A DNA stretch of 50,680 nt from Opitutia bacterium (GCA_947461205.1 CANHJG010000021.1:1-50680); one strand, 5' to 3'. Positions 35,801 through 42,341 are shown, counted from the first letter of the stretch. The notes: generated from the letters alone by a model not told the origin. Translations and numbers: made by a program.

Positions 35801-35826
35801 CCTTCTCCCTGCGGACCGATTTCTAA
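32824..35826 (+). CDS. TonB-dependent outer-membrane receptor (second of locus)
   Basis: 1000 residues from the ATG at 32824 (leader MNSTLALLRGAALTALLPG). A GTG at 32764, overlapping the previous stop, would add 20 residues. EVIELSPFVVATQ at about 35-47 is a likely TonB box. The plug domain follows (RDTPAAISIFTKDLLDDLG, FSFRARGL, NAILFGTGSAGGNLNFRT), then a long barrel ending in RAFAFSLRTDF with a terminal phenylalanine. It lacks the carboxypeptidase-like domain of the first receptor and has the type of siderophore-receptor-like plug that Verrucomicrobiota use widely for organic substrates. Lying between the sulfatases and the lyase, it probably imports partly desulfated oligosaccharides. Two different receptors in one operon suggest fragments of different size or sulfation. 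Confidence 0.88.
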   Translation: MNSTLALLRGAALTALLPGIVFSAAAPAAPATKEEVIELSPFVVATQTDTGYAATNTLEGSRLNTALRDTPAAISIFTKDLLDDLGATTMDEILRYDLSAEVSFGDGEANGAGNQASNFAEGFSFRARGLSASFSTDGFRTAGEPNTYNVERVASTRGPNAILFGTGSAGGNLNFRTRAPGLTKNLTAFDFKVASESTKRAAVDVNRVLLKDKLALRVMSTWDRKGAPQPHQYTDFQGITLAATYRFRRDTDLTVSYQHDKTEGVAGRDWNHVDNLSRFISQRNSGAIRWNAALERYEGANGAGLNATAAGTGSVNLRNVLVYGPDLSVAPLLWEGASATANRVTLATNASIFNTLTAPIVDEAFERFGSVTSTGPAEFAAVTYDSLSVIFNHRWTKNVYMELAYNHSKRATDSMIGQNPALRADLNYRLPNGTLNPYFLENGYYFSESNLLRLKRTNDNDTLRASLSYEKDLGERWGFHRFAVMGERYINQESRLRTHESWANRPFGGFPEDAANRVTRRRYIKIGGPSADYTGGYQPGNPANLEKFTSSFPTVGAMTTTWVPRNALDFDDEITTDSLMAVMQNYFFSRRLVTTVGVRDDTITAEGPRVVRDATTAFWRFATPADKAAFAPTGKDWFSSETVSGLRKSIGGVFHATNHFSLTANYSSGVELGDRNRTILPNEETPPPVNGRGYDYGIAFSFLDNRVSGSLKAYETASKGERSQAGEQVFVQPNNDVMTSYDYYYRQAGLTPPRELTSAYISTADAYLGDRKSSGYEFELFANPTRNWTLRAGYAYTDRTTTNVYNEGEPWWAARVAIWKELDQAYVTRTGRPSINAQTLFDRNQAFGTVTVGQRIAQSDTELARLRLEDQQSYGNRPHKANLWTRYSFTSGRLKGLAVGGGWRYQSGNVAGVQLSTGRQLIGNARSLGDLFFQYRTKGLAGIWPNSARVTYQLNITNVLDDRTITATKLDLDSVSNVVFVRRGFREDPRAFAFSLRTDF

Positions 35827-35849
35827 ATCGCTCCCGCCACCCGCTCCCC

Positions 35850-37073
35850 ATGCCCGCTCCTCTCGGTCGCCTCGGAAGCGTCGTCGCTTCGCTGGTCCTC
35901 GCCGGCCTGACCGCGGCCGGCGCGGCGGAGGGGCCGCGCACGATTGCGCTGCGGGCGGACGCCCTACTGGCCGCCCAGGCCGAGCTCGCGCGCGGCGATC
36001 CGCGTCTCGCGGCGCCACTCGCGCAGTTGCGCGCCCAGGCCGACCAACTCCTGAGGCGCAACCCCGCCTCGGTCCTCGACAAGACGCACACGGCCGCGAG
36101 CGGCGACCAGCACGACTACTTCAGCTTCGCGCCTTACTGGTGGCCCGACCCGCAAAAGCCCGACGGGCTCCCTTACATCCGTGACGACGGCAAGGTGAAC
36201 CCCGCGGCGCGCAAGGGCACCGACCGCACGGCCTTCGGCGACACCTGCACGGCGGTCGAGACCCTCGGCCTCGCGTTTTGGTTCACCGGCGACGAGCGCT
36301 ACGCTCAGAAAGCGGCGACGCTCACGCGTACCTGGTTCCTCGATCTCGCCACGCGCATGAATCCGAATCTCGAGCATGCGCAGGCCATCCCCGGCATCAA
36401 TCATGGCCGCGGCATCGGCATCATCGAATCGCGCGGCCTCCTTCCTCTGATCGACGGCCTCGCGCTGCTCGCCGGATCGCCCGCGTGGACGGCGCGGGAC
36501 GCCGCCGCGATGACCGCGTGGCTGGCGGCGTATTACGGTTGGCTCACGACGAGCAAGCACGGCCGCGACGAAGCCGCCGCGGAAAACAACCACGGCTCGT
36601 GGTATGACGTGCAGGTGGTGGCGCTCGCGCTGGCGCTCGGCCGCGCCGACGACGCGAAAAAGATCGTCGCGGCGGCGCCGGCCAAACGCATCGCGCGCCA
36701 GATCGAGCCCGATGGCCGCCAGCCCCTCGAACTCGAGCGCACCAAATCCCTCGGCTATTCACTCTTCAATCTGGAGGCGCTGATGCGCCTGGCGCGCTAC
36801 GGCGAAATGGTCGGCGTGGACCTGTGGGCGTTTTCGACGAAGGATGGCCGCAGCCTCCGCACGGCGCTGCGCTCCCTCGCGCCCTATGCCGATCCGGCGA
36901 AGGAGTGGCCCCAACAGGACATCGAGGCCGCCGACCGCGTGCGGCTGCTGCCGCTGCTGCTCGAAGCGCTCCGTCACGGCGACGACCCCCAGTTCCGCGA
37001 GCCACTCCGGAAATTTGGCCGGAGCGCGGCCCTCGCCGAGCGGTGGCGGCTCTGGACTCCGTCGGTTCCCTGA
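35850..37073 (+). CDS. Secreted alginate-lyase-family polysaccharide lyase
   Basis: 407 residues with a signal peptide (about 1-25, ending AAGAAE). The alginate_lyase-type alpha/alpha toroid shows SGDQHDYFSFAPYWWPDP, INHGRGIGIIESRG, ENNHGSWYDVQ (with the conserved Asn-Asn-His, near residue 249) and LERTKSLGYSLFNLEALM. The family cleaves uronic-acid polymers by beta-elimination, leaving a 4,5-unsaturated uronate at the new non-reducing end. The layout resembles the PL5/PL38-like group, in which alginate and glucuronan lyases are known. Which polymer is cut here cannot be read from the sequence. The next genes would process the resulting 4-deoxy-5-keto uronate, which supports a lyase role in this operon. 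No secretion-anchoring domain is seen. Confidence 0.82.
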   Translation: MPAPLGRLGSVVASLVLAGLTAAGAAEGPRTIALRADALLAAQAELARGDPRLAAPLAQLRAQADQLLRRNPASVLDKTHTAASGDQHDYFSFAPYWWPDPQKPDGLPYIRDDGKVNPAARKGTDRTAFGDTCTAVETLGLAFWFTGDERYAQKAATLTRTWFLDLATRMNPNLEHAQAIPGINHGRGIGIIESRGLLPLIDGLALLAGSPAWTARDAAAMTAWLAAYYGWLTTSKHGRDEAAAENNHGSWYDVQVVALALALGRADDAKKIVAAAPAKRIARQIEPDGRQPLELERTKSLGYSLFNLEALMRLARYGEMVGVDLWAFSTKDGRSLRTALRSLAPYADPAKEWPQQDIEAADRVRLLPLLLEALRHGDDPQFREPLRKFGRSAALAERWRLWTPSVP

Positions 37074-37100
37074 CTGATTGCTCCCTGCAACATTTTTCTC

Positions 37101-37949
37101 ATGCCCCGTCTCCTCCGCGCCCGCGAAAACCGTAACCAGCCGCTCGTGCAACTCCGCGACGGCGTGCTCGAGCTCAGCTACTTCAACCTGCTGCGCTTGC
37201 GGGCGGGCGAGTCGCATACTGTGGAGGCACCGGGCTGCGAGTTGCTCTGCGTCGTGTTGTCCGGCCAGGCGGAGATTGCCGCCGGTGGCACGTCGTTCGA
37301 ACGCGTCGGCCGCCGCGCGAACATCTGGGATGGCCTCGCGGACTCCGTTTACTGCGGGACTGCGGCGCGCGTCACGGTGCGCGCCCTGCGCGACGGCACG
37401 GAAGTTGCGGTGGCCGGGGCCGCCTGCCCGCGGCCCTTCGCGCCGTTTCGCATCCCGCCCGAAGAGGTTGAGATGGTGGAGGTCGGCTCGCCCGACACGC
37501 ACTCGCGCCGGCGGATTTTCCACATCCTCGGACAAAACGGCGCGGGCCGCGCCGGGAATCTGCTCGTAAGCGAACTTTACGGCGACCCCGGCTCCTGGTC
37601 GGGCTACCCGCCGCACAAACACGACACCGATCGGCTGCCCGAGGAGACGAACCACGAGGAAATTTACCACTACCGCTACCGGCCGGAGACGGGCTTCGGT
37701 GCGCAGTTCCGCTACGACGCCGACGGGGGCGGCGCGGAACCCGAAGTCGTGATGACGCGGCACGGCGACACGTATTGCATCGACCACGGCTATCATCCGA
37801 CCCTGCGCGCGCCGGGCCACGAGGGCTACATCTTTACGATTCTCGTCGGGCGTCAGCACCGCGGGCTCGTGCAGAGCTTTGAGCCGACCCACGCGCACCT
37901 GACAGCAAAAATCCCGGGCATCCAGGCCATGCGGGACAAGTTCAAATGA
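37101..37949 (+). CDS. iolB: IolB/KduI-family isomerase (5-deoxy-glucuronate isomerase-like)
   Basis: 282 residues, cytoplasmic, two cupin halves. The second cupin has the metal site: GYPPHKHDTDRLPEETNHEE, with His172 and His174 and the glutamates following, then HGYHPTLRAPGHEGYIF with the last histidine. This block matches IolB, which isomerises 5-deoxy-glucuronate in inositol breakdown. IolB belongs to the same Pfam family as KduI, which turns 5-keto-4-deoxyuronate into 3-deoxy-2,5-hexodiulosonate. No other inositol gene (iolC, D, E, G) is in the window, and the neighbours are a uronate lyase, a hexuronate-type transporter and a keto-acid-type SDR. I therefore infer a KduI-like job on lyase products. 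Its last bases overlap the transporter start (ATGA at 37946-37949). Confidence 0.82.
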   Translation: MPRLLRARENRNQPLVQLRDGVLELSYFNLLRLRAGESHTVEAPGCELLCVVLSGQAEIAAGGTSFERVGRRANIWDGLADSVYCGTAARVTVRALRDGTEVAVAGAACPRPFAPFRIPPEEVEMVEVGSPDTHSRRRIFHILGQNGAGRAGNLLVSELYGDPGSWSGYPPHKHDTDRLPEETNHEEIYHYRYRPETGFGAQFRYDADGGGAEPEVVMTRHGDTYCIDHGYHPTLRAPGHEGYIFTILVGRQHRGLVQSFEPTHAHLTAKIPGIQAMRDKFK

Positions 37950-39208
37950 GCGCTGCCTCTGGATCGGGGACTCCCGCCGAGGAAAACGAGCGCCCGTGGC
38001 GCTGGGTGATCATCGCGCTGATTTTTCTCGGCACGGTCATCAACTATTTCGACCGGCTCGCGCTACCGACGCTCGCGCCGGTGCTGCGCGCTGAGTTCAA
38101 ACTCACCAACGTCGACTACGCGTGGATCGCGAATTCGTTTCTCCTCGTCTACGCGCTCTCGATGTTTCTCTGGGGCGCGGTATTCGACCGCATCGGCAAT
38201 CGCCTCGGCTTCGGCTTGGCGGTCGTCATGTGGTCGGTGGCCCAAATCGGCACAGCGGCGGCACGCGGGGTGGCGAGCCTCTGTGTTTTGCGCGGACTGC
38301 TCGGCCTCGGTGAAGCTGGCAACTGGCCCGGTGCGACGCGCACGATCGCGGCGTGGTTTCCCGCCCGCCAGCGCGCACTCGGTATGGGCATTGCCAATAC
38401 CGGAGCCTCGCTCGGACCCGCGTTCGCGATCCCGCTGATTATTTGGATGCGCGACGACCTCGGGTGGCAGGCCGTGTTCGTGATCACCGGCGCGATGGGC
38501 TTGGTCTGGCTGGCGTTGTGGCTCGCACTTTATCCGAAAGATGAGCGCGTACCGGCGGATGCAGCTGCACCCGCCGCAGCCCCCCACCACTCGTCCGTGC
38601 CGTGGGCTGTGCTGCTGCGCCGCCGAGAGGTGTGGGGCATCGTAGTCGCGCGGTTTTTCGGCGATCCGATCTGGTGGCTCTATGTGAATTGGATGCCGCT
38701 TTACCTCTCCGATGCCCGCGGCTTCGACCTCAAGCAACTCAAAGCCACGGGCTGGGTGCCTTACGTCGCCGCGGCCCTCGGGGCCCTGGCGGGCGGCTGG
38801 TTCTCGGGCTATCTGCTGCGGCGCACGGGCGACGTGAACCGCGCGCGCAAGACCGCGATCACGATTGGCACCGTCGCGATGCTGGCGGGTTTCGCCACCG
38901 CGTTCGCCTCCTCAGCGCCCACCGCGATCGTCTGCCTGAGCGTCACGCTTTTCGGCTTTCAATTTTGGGTCGGCAACGTGCAGACGCTCGCGAGCGACTA
39001 TTTTCCCGTCGGCGCGGTGGGTTCGATCGCCGGTTTCGCCGGAACGGCAGCCGGCCTCGGCGCGGTGATCTTCACGTTTTCCACTGGCTGGGTGGTCGAC
39101 CATTTTTCTTACACGCCGATTCTGATCACCGCCGCGGTGTTGGCTCCGCTCGCCACGGCGGCGTTGTTTCTCTTGTCAGGCCGTGTGCGCCGCATCGAAG
39201 TCTCCTGA
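37946..39208 (+). CDS. MFS hexuronate/aldarate-type transporter (ACS family)
   Basis: 420 residues with the hydrophobic pattern of a 12-helix major facilitator. Features of the anion:cation symporter (ExuT/GudP/GarP) branch are INYFDRLALPTLAPVL in the first helix, a loop-2 motif GAVFDRIGNRLG, and LRGLLGLGEAGNWPGATR in helix 4, typical for carriers of glucuronate, galacturonate, glucarate or sulfonate-like acids. The protein would bring unsaturated or free uronates from the periplasm into the cytoplasm, between the lyase and the two cytoplasmic enzymes of the pathway. The start codon overlaps the isomerase stop, and only 6 bp separate it from the SDR gene, so the three are translated together. 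Confidence 0.88.
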   Translation: MSAASGSGTPAEENERPWRWVIIALIFLGTVINYFDRLALPTLAPVLRAEFKLTNVDYAWIANSFLLVYALSMFLWGAVFDRIGNRLGFGLAVVMWSVAQIGTAAARGVASLCVLRGLLGLGEAGNWPGATRTIAAWFPARQRALGMGIANTGASLGPAFAIPLIIWMRDDLGWQAVFVITGAMGLVWLALWLALYPKDERVPADAAAPAAAPHHSSVPWAVLLRRREVWGIVVARFFGDPIWWLYVNWMPLYLSDARGFDLKQLKATGWVPYVAAALGALAGGWFSGYLLRRTGDVNRARKTAITIGTVAMLAGFATAFASSAPTAIVCLSVTLFGFQFWVGNVQTLASDYFPVGAVGSIAGFAGTAAGLGAVIFTFSTGWVVDHFSYTPILITAAVLAPLATAALFLLSGRVRRIEVS

Positions 39209-39214
39209 ACGTCT

Positions 39215-39994
39215 ATGTCCGCAAAAAACCCCCTCTTCGACCTCACCGGGCGCACCGCGCTCATCACCGGCTCCAGTCAGGGCATCGGCCTCGCGCTGGC
39301 CTGCGGCCTCGCGCAAGCGGGCGCGGCCGTCGTGCTCAATGGCCGCGACGAAACGAAACTCGCCGCCGCCGCCGCCACGGTGCGCGCCACCGTGCCCGGC
39401 GCGCGCGTGACGACGGCGGCCTTCGACGTGACGAACGCCGCGGCCATCGAGCGCGAGGTTGCGCGCATCGAAGCGGACTTCGCGCCGATCACCATTCTCA
39501 TCAACAACGCCGGCATCCAGCGCCGCGCCCCGCTCGCCGAGATGACGGAGGCGCAGTGGCGCGAGGTGCTCGATGCGAATCTCACGAGCGTGTTCCTCGT
39601 CGCCCGGGCCGTCGCGCCGCGGATGATCGCTCGTGGCGCGGGGAAGATCATCAACACGTGCTCCGTGATGAGCGAAGTGAGCCGGCCGACGATCGCGAAC
39701 TACGCGGCGGCCAAGGGTGGCCTGAAAATGCTCACCCGCGCGATGGCGGTCGAGTGGGCGAAGCACGGTCTCCAGTGCAACGGCCTCGGTCCCGGCTATA
39801 TCGTCACCGAGCTGAACCGCGCGCTCGTCGAAAACGTCGAGTTTAACAAGTGGATCTGCGGCCGCACGCCGGCCGGCCGCTGGGGCAAACCGGAAGAGCT
39901 CGCCGGTGCGGCGGTCTTTCTCGCGTCGCCCGCGAGCGACTTCGTGAACGGACAAATCCTCTACGTGGACGGCGGGTTGCTGGCGGCGCTGTAG
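39215..39994 (+). CDS. SDR dehydrogenase, gluconate 5-dehydrogenase/KduD-like
   Basis: 259 residues, a classical short-chain dehydrogenase: nucleotide site TGSSQGIG, NNAG motif (INNAGIQ), catalytic serine in CSVMSEVS and YAAAK (Tyr/Lys). The opening NPLFDLTGRTALITGSS and VVLNGRD resemble gluconate 5-dehydrogenases (IdnO type), which reduce a 5-keto group. KduD reduces the 5-keto group of 3-deoxy-2,5-hexodiulosonate to give 2-keto-3-deoxygluconate, so this enzyme can be placed after the isomerase as the KduD step (inference from chemistry and position). The kinase and aldolase that would complete the route to pyruvate are not in the window. It is the last gene of the operon; decayed sequence follows. 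Confidence 0.86.
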   Translation: MSAKNPLFDLTGRTALITGSSQGIGLALACGLAQAGAAVVLNGRDETKLAAAAATVRATVPGARVTTAAFDVTNAAAIEREVARIEADFAPITILINNAGIQRRAPLAEMTEAQWREVLDANLTSVFLVARAVAPRMIARGAGKIINTCSVMSEVSRPTIANYAAAKGGLKMLTRAMAVEWAKHGLQCNGLGPGYIVTELNRALVENVEFNKWICGRTPAGRWGKPEELAGAAVFLASPASDFVNGQILYVDGGLLAAL

Positions 39995-40057
39995 CGGCTG
40001 GCGAGGGTGCCGACCTCGGGGGTGCCGCTCCGTTTCTTGCCGCGCGCGGTTTCCTGG

Positions 40058-40138
40058 GGTGGGCCGTGCGCTCCGCGCGCGGCTCAGCCAGTCACCCCAC
40101 GACCGTCGATCCGCCGCCCGCGGAGCGGCCGGCCCACC
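40058..40138. repeat. Imperfect 25 bp inverted repeat downstream of the SDR gene
   Basis: The left arm at 40058-40082 (begins GGTGGGCCGTGC) is matched by a reverse-complement right arm at 40114-40138 (ends GGCCGGCCCACC) at 22 of 25 positions. The 31 bp between the arms carry no obvious pattern. It lies 63 bp after the SDR stop and ends 5 bp before a remnant of another SDR gene, so it could be a terminator-like structure or the scar of an inserted element. Confidence 0.5.
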
Positions 40139-40143
40139 TCTGA

Positions 40144-40269
40144 CTGGCCGGCGCGGCGGTGTTCCTGGCCTCGCCCGGGAGCGATTTCGTCAACGGGCAG
40201 ATTCTCTCCGTGAACGGCCGGTTGTTCCGCCGAGGGCGACGCGGTGCTCGACGCGCGGCGCGAAACTAA
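40144..40269 (+). pseudogene. Remnant of an SDR gene (C-terminal end only)
   Basis: Directly after a TGA, one frame reads LAGAAVFLASPGSDFVNGQ then ILSVNGRLF before running into unrelated residues and a TAA at 40267-40269. This matches the C-terminal block of the intact SDR 250 bp upstream (LAGAAVFLASPASDFVNGQ, ILYVDGGLL) in protein. Many codon third positions differ, so it is a remnant of a separate, related gene rather than a recent copy. No start or Rossmann part is visible. Confidence 0.65.
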
Positions 40270-40381
40270 GGAACCCGGCCTCACCGACCGACTCATCGCC
40301 CTGGATTACGCCCACCGCCGCGCGACGGTCCTGACGCTGGATCGAAGCATGGCCACCCTTCCCGGCTGCGCGAGGCTTTGA
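40238..40381 (+). pseudogene. C-terminal remnant of a PIN-domain (VapC-like) toxin
   Basis: In the frame ending at TGA 40379-40381 the sequence reads EPGLTDRLIALDYAHRRATV, continuing LTLDRSMATLPGCARL. The pattern (T)D.LIAL...H.A.VLTLDR...LPG is the end of PIN-domain ribonucleases, with the last acidic residue in LTLDR. The N-terminal half with the first catalytic aspartate is missing, and the frame overlaps the SDR remnant, so this is gene debris. No antitoxin is visible. From 40382 to 40618 I see no supportable gene. Confidence 0.45.
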
Positions 40382-40618
40382 GCGAAAACCGCCCAAGCTC
40401 CCGGAACAGGCCTCATCCCCTGCCGGGCCAAACCGAGATCGCGCGCCAGACTCCGCTGAAAGGTTGGCCCTGGCAGGAACACGAAAGGGCCCTACGGGCG
40501 CGACGCGCCGGTCAATTTTCGCGAGGAACGGGCGCCCGGGAACGGCGGACGCCGCCGGCGAATCGTTAGTCGGTAAAAACCCTTTGCGTTCCCGCGTCGT
40601 GCGCGTGACGGTCCGCCC

Positions 40619-40837
40619 ATGTCTCGGGACCAGCCATGCAAGACCCCTTCACCGGAAAAAACACCTGCATCCAAGGCCGCGTCCTCCCCGGCGCAGAAGC
40701 ACGCGCCCGTCTTCAAGACGATCACGAGCGACGATTGGAAGCGCTCGCTCACCTCGGCGCGGCAGCAGAAAAATGCGATCTCCGAGCGCATTCGGACCCG
40801 GACCGCGACCTCGTCCTCCTCGCCGAAGACGAAGTAG
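40619..40837 (+). CDS. Possible small protein of 72 residues overlapping the kinase-like frame
   Basis: Starts MSRDQPCKTPSPEKTPASK and contains VFKTITSDDWKRSLTSARQQ; the end is Ser/Thr/Lys-rich. No family is recognised. Its codons between 40680 and 40835 end in G or C almost throughout, like the genes around it, whereas the overlapping frame (40636 onward) has many A/T-ending codons there. This suggests that frame 40619 is the one under selection in this stretch. Either it is a small separate gene, or it is the true N-terminus of the kinase-like protein cut off by a frameshift near 40837. Confidence 0.35.
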   Translation: MSRDQPCKTPSPEKTPASKAASSPAQKHAPVFKTITSDDWKRSLTSARQQKNAISERIRTRTATSSSSPKTK

Positions 40838-41595
40838 CCCTCCTCGAAAGCTCCGGGCCCGAGTGGGCGGAACTGGGCGCGGCGATCCGCGCGTTTCGCA
40901 CCCGGCTGCCGCTGCACCGCCTCGACGACTTCGGCTTCCCCGTCGGCGTGGAACATCCGTTGGAGGAACCCAACGCGCGGCTCCGTTACCTGCACAGCGG
41001 CGTCGAGGCGTCCGCGTTTGTCGCGGTGCACGATGCGTCGGTCTACAAATTTTTTCTGCCGCGCGACGAGCATTTCATCGGCAGCGAATTCGGGTTCCGC
41101 CGCGGCGACGAAACGGTGCTCCAGGCCGACGCGGTGCTGGGGAGCTACCGGGCGCTACTGGAAAAACTCCTGCTCGTGCAGGCGCTGGGCGGAATGGCGA
41201 CCGAGGTGGTCGCGGTGACGCCCGAGGGCATTGTGGTCGCGAAGCAGACGCTCGGCGAACCGCTGCCGCAGGGCGACGACATGTCGCGCGCGCTGCCGGC
41301 GGAGCTGATTGAAATCCCGTCGCGCTTTCTGCGCGCCAACCGCGACCATCCGCGGCTGTTTTTCCTGCCGGGCGGAGCGGCGGGGGAGCGTACACGGCCC
41401 TTTCTGGTGGCGGACCTGCACGCGCGGAATTTCGTGCGCTGTGTCGACGGGGCGCTGCGCGTGATCGATCTCGTGGCGGCGCCTTGGCCGGAGTCGGGTG
41501 CGGCGCGCGATTCGCTCATCACCGACTGGCTCGCCCGCGTGCGGGCCGACCCCGACGCGTCGGCGCTCGGCGGCGCGCACGACGACGAGTTGTAG
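40636..41595 (+). CDS. Atypical protein-kinase-fold protein (polyvalent-protein kinase-like)
   Basis: 319 residues if started at the ATG 40636; the first 60 or so residues are doubtful because another frame fits the local codon use better. The rest shows kinase-fold landmarks: Lys138 in VYKFFLP (beta-3 lysine position), DLHARN at 260-265 (D-x-x-x-x-N of a catalytic loop) and Asp278 in RVIDL (metal-binding aspartate). The spacing between Asn265 and Asp278 agrees with protein kinases and aminoglycoside phosphotransferases. Similar small kinase domains occur in polyvalent proteins of phages and conjugative elements, and the gene debris just upstream would suit such an origin. Substrate unknown. 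It is followed by a pair of REP-like hairpins. Confidence 0.5.
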   Translation: MQDPFTGKNTCIQGRVLPGAEARARLQDDHERRLEALAHLGAAAEKCDLRAHSDPDRDLVLLAEDEVALLESSGPEWAELGAAIRAFRTRLPLHRLDDFGFPVGVEHPLEEPNARLRYLHSGVEASAFVAVHDASVYKFFLPRDEHFIGSEFGFRRGDETVLQADAVLGSYRALLEKLLLVQALGGMATEVVAVTPEGIVVAKQTLGEPLPQGDDMSRALPAELIEIPSRFLRANRDHPRLFFLPGGAAGERTRPFLVADLHARNFVRCVDGALRVIDLVAAPWPESGAARDSLITDWLARVRADPDASALGGAHDDEL

Positions 41596-41620
41596 TCGCG
41601 GGCCCGGGAGGATGTCCCGG

Positions 41621-41707
41621 GTAGGGCCGGGTCTCCGACCCGCCCTCGGATCGGCCGGGAGCGTGGACTTCGGACACGAAAAAGGGCGAGTCAGAGACCC
41701 GCCCTCC
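41621..41707. repeat. BIME-like inverted REP pair
   Basis: On the plus strand GTAG (41621-41624) is followed by GGCCGGGTC TCC GACCCGCC, a hairpin with one bulge. On the minus strand GGAG (41707-41704) is followed by GGCGGGTC TCT GACTCGCC (41703-41685), an 8 bp hairpin with one G-T pair. The two hairpins share their core sequence (GGGTCTC) and point towards each other, which is the definition of a BIME. A further CCCGGGA/TCCCGGG hairpin (41603-41621) touches the left end and may terminate the kinase-like gene. Confidence 0.65.
41679..41704 (-). terminator. Rho-independent terminator of the peroxiredoxin gene
   Basis: Read on the minus strand, a G/C-rich hairpin GGGCGGGTC TCT GACTCGCCC (41704-41684) is followed directly by five T residues (complement of AAAAA 41683-41679). 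It lies about 35 bp after the stop of the leftward peroxiredoxin gene. The hairpin is also half of the BIME-like pair, an instance of a repeat serving as terminator. Confidence 0.65.
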
Positions 41708-41737
41708 TTAAAAACCGGCGATGATCGGTGGACTGGC

Positions 41738-42250
41738 TCAGCTCTTCTTCGCGTTGAGGAAGGCGAGGACCATCTCGGCCTGTTTCTCGGTCTGGCCCTT
41801 GTCGTGGTAAACGACCTTGCCCTTGCGATCGATCAGGTAGGCTTCGCGGCTGGCCATCATGCCGCCGGACTGGCCGAAGGCGGTGATCACTTTCTTGTCG
41901 GTGTCGGCAAGCAGCGGGTAGTCGAAATTATTCTTCTCCTTAAATTCCTTTTGCTTGGCCACGCCGTCGGTGCTCACGCCGATGACGGCGACGCCCTTTT
42001 TCTTGAGGTCGGCGGCCGCATCGCGGAGGGAGCAGCCCTGCTTGGTGCAACCGCCAGTGAGGGCTTTCGGATAGAACCACACGAGGGTGTAGTCGTTCTT
42101 TTTGTAGACGTCGGCAAGGTTGAGCGTGGTGCCGGCGTCGGTGGTGGCCGATACGACGGGGGCGTCGGCTCCGACTTTGAGGGCTTCGGCACGGGCGAAG
42201 ATGCCGAGGAGAGTGAAGACAGACATAGCGAGGATGGGGCGGAGTTTCAT
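41738..42250 (-). CDS. bcp: Exported Bcp-type peroxiredoxin
   Basis: 170 residues with a signal peptide (about 1-21, MKLRPILAMSVFTLLGIFARA), which is less usual because most Bcp/PrxQ proteins are cytoplasmic. The thioredoxin-fold active site is FYPKALTGGCTKQGCSLRD: Cys68 is the peroxidatic cysteine, and Cys73, five residues on, fits the resolving cysteine of atypical two-Cys Bcp enzymes. It would reduce hydrogen peroxide and lipid or organic peroxides in the periplasm, with electrons from a thioredoxin-like partner not seen here. It is a single gene with its own terminator, 91 bp downstream of the MuiA-family gene and on the same strand. Confidence 0.9.
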   Translation of the reverse strand: MKLRPILAMSVFTLLGIFARAEALKVGADAPVVSATTDAGTTLNLADVYKKNDYTLVWFYPKALTGGCTKQGCSLRDAAADLKKKGVAVIGVSTDGVAKQKEFKEKNNFDYPLLADTDKKVITAFGQSGGMMASREAYLIDRKGKVVYHDKGQTEKQAEMVLAFLNAKKS

Positions 42251-42341
42251 GGCGGCGGGACCGTAGCGGTCACCGGCGCAGATGCAAGCCGGGCGAAGAC
42301 ATTGACGGTGTCCGGCGACCGGCCGCCCCCGTGGCCCCGGC

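Noticed and set aside
37101-37949. Part of an inositol catabolic operon
   Set aside because: The protein resembles IolB, but no other inositol gene is near and the neighbours fit uronate breakdown.
40378-40569. A 63-codon frame between the PIN remnant and the kinase-like gene
   Set aside because: TTG start, no motif, Arg/Pro-rich translation and mixed codon pattern; not distinguishable from chance.
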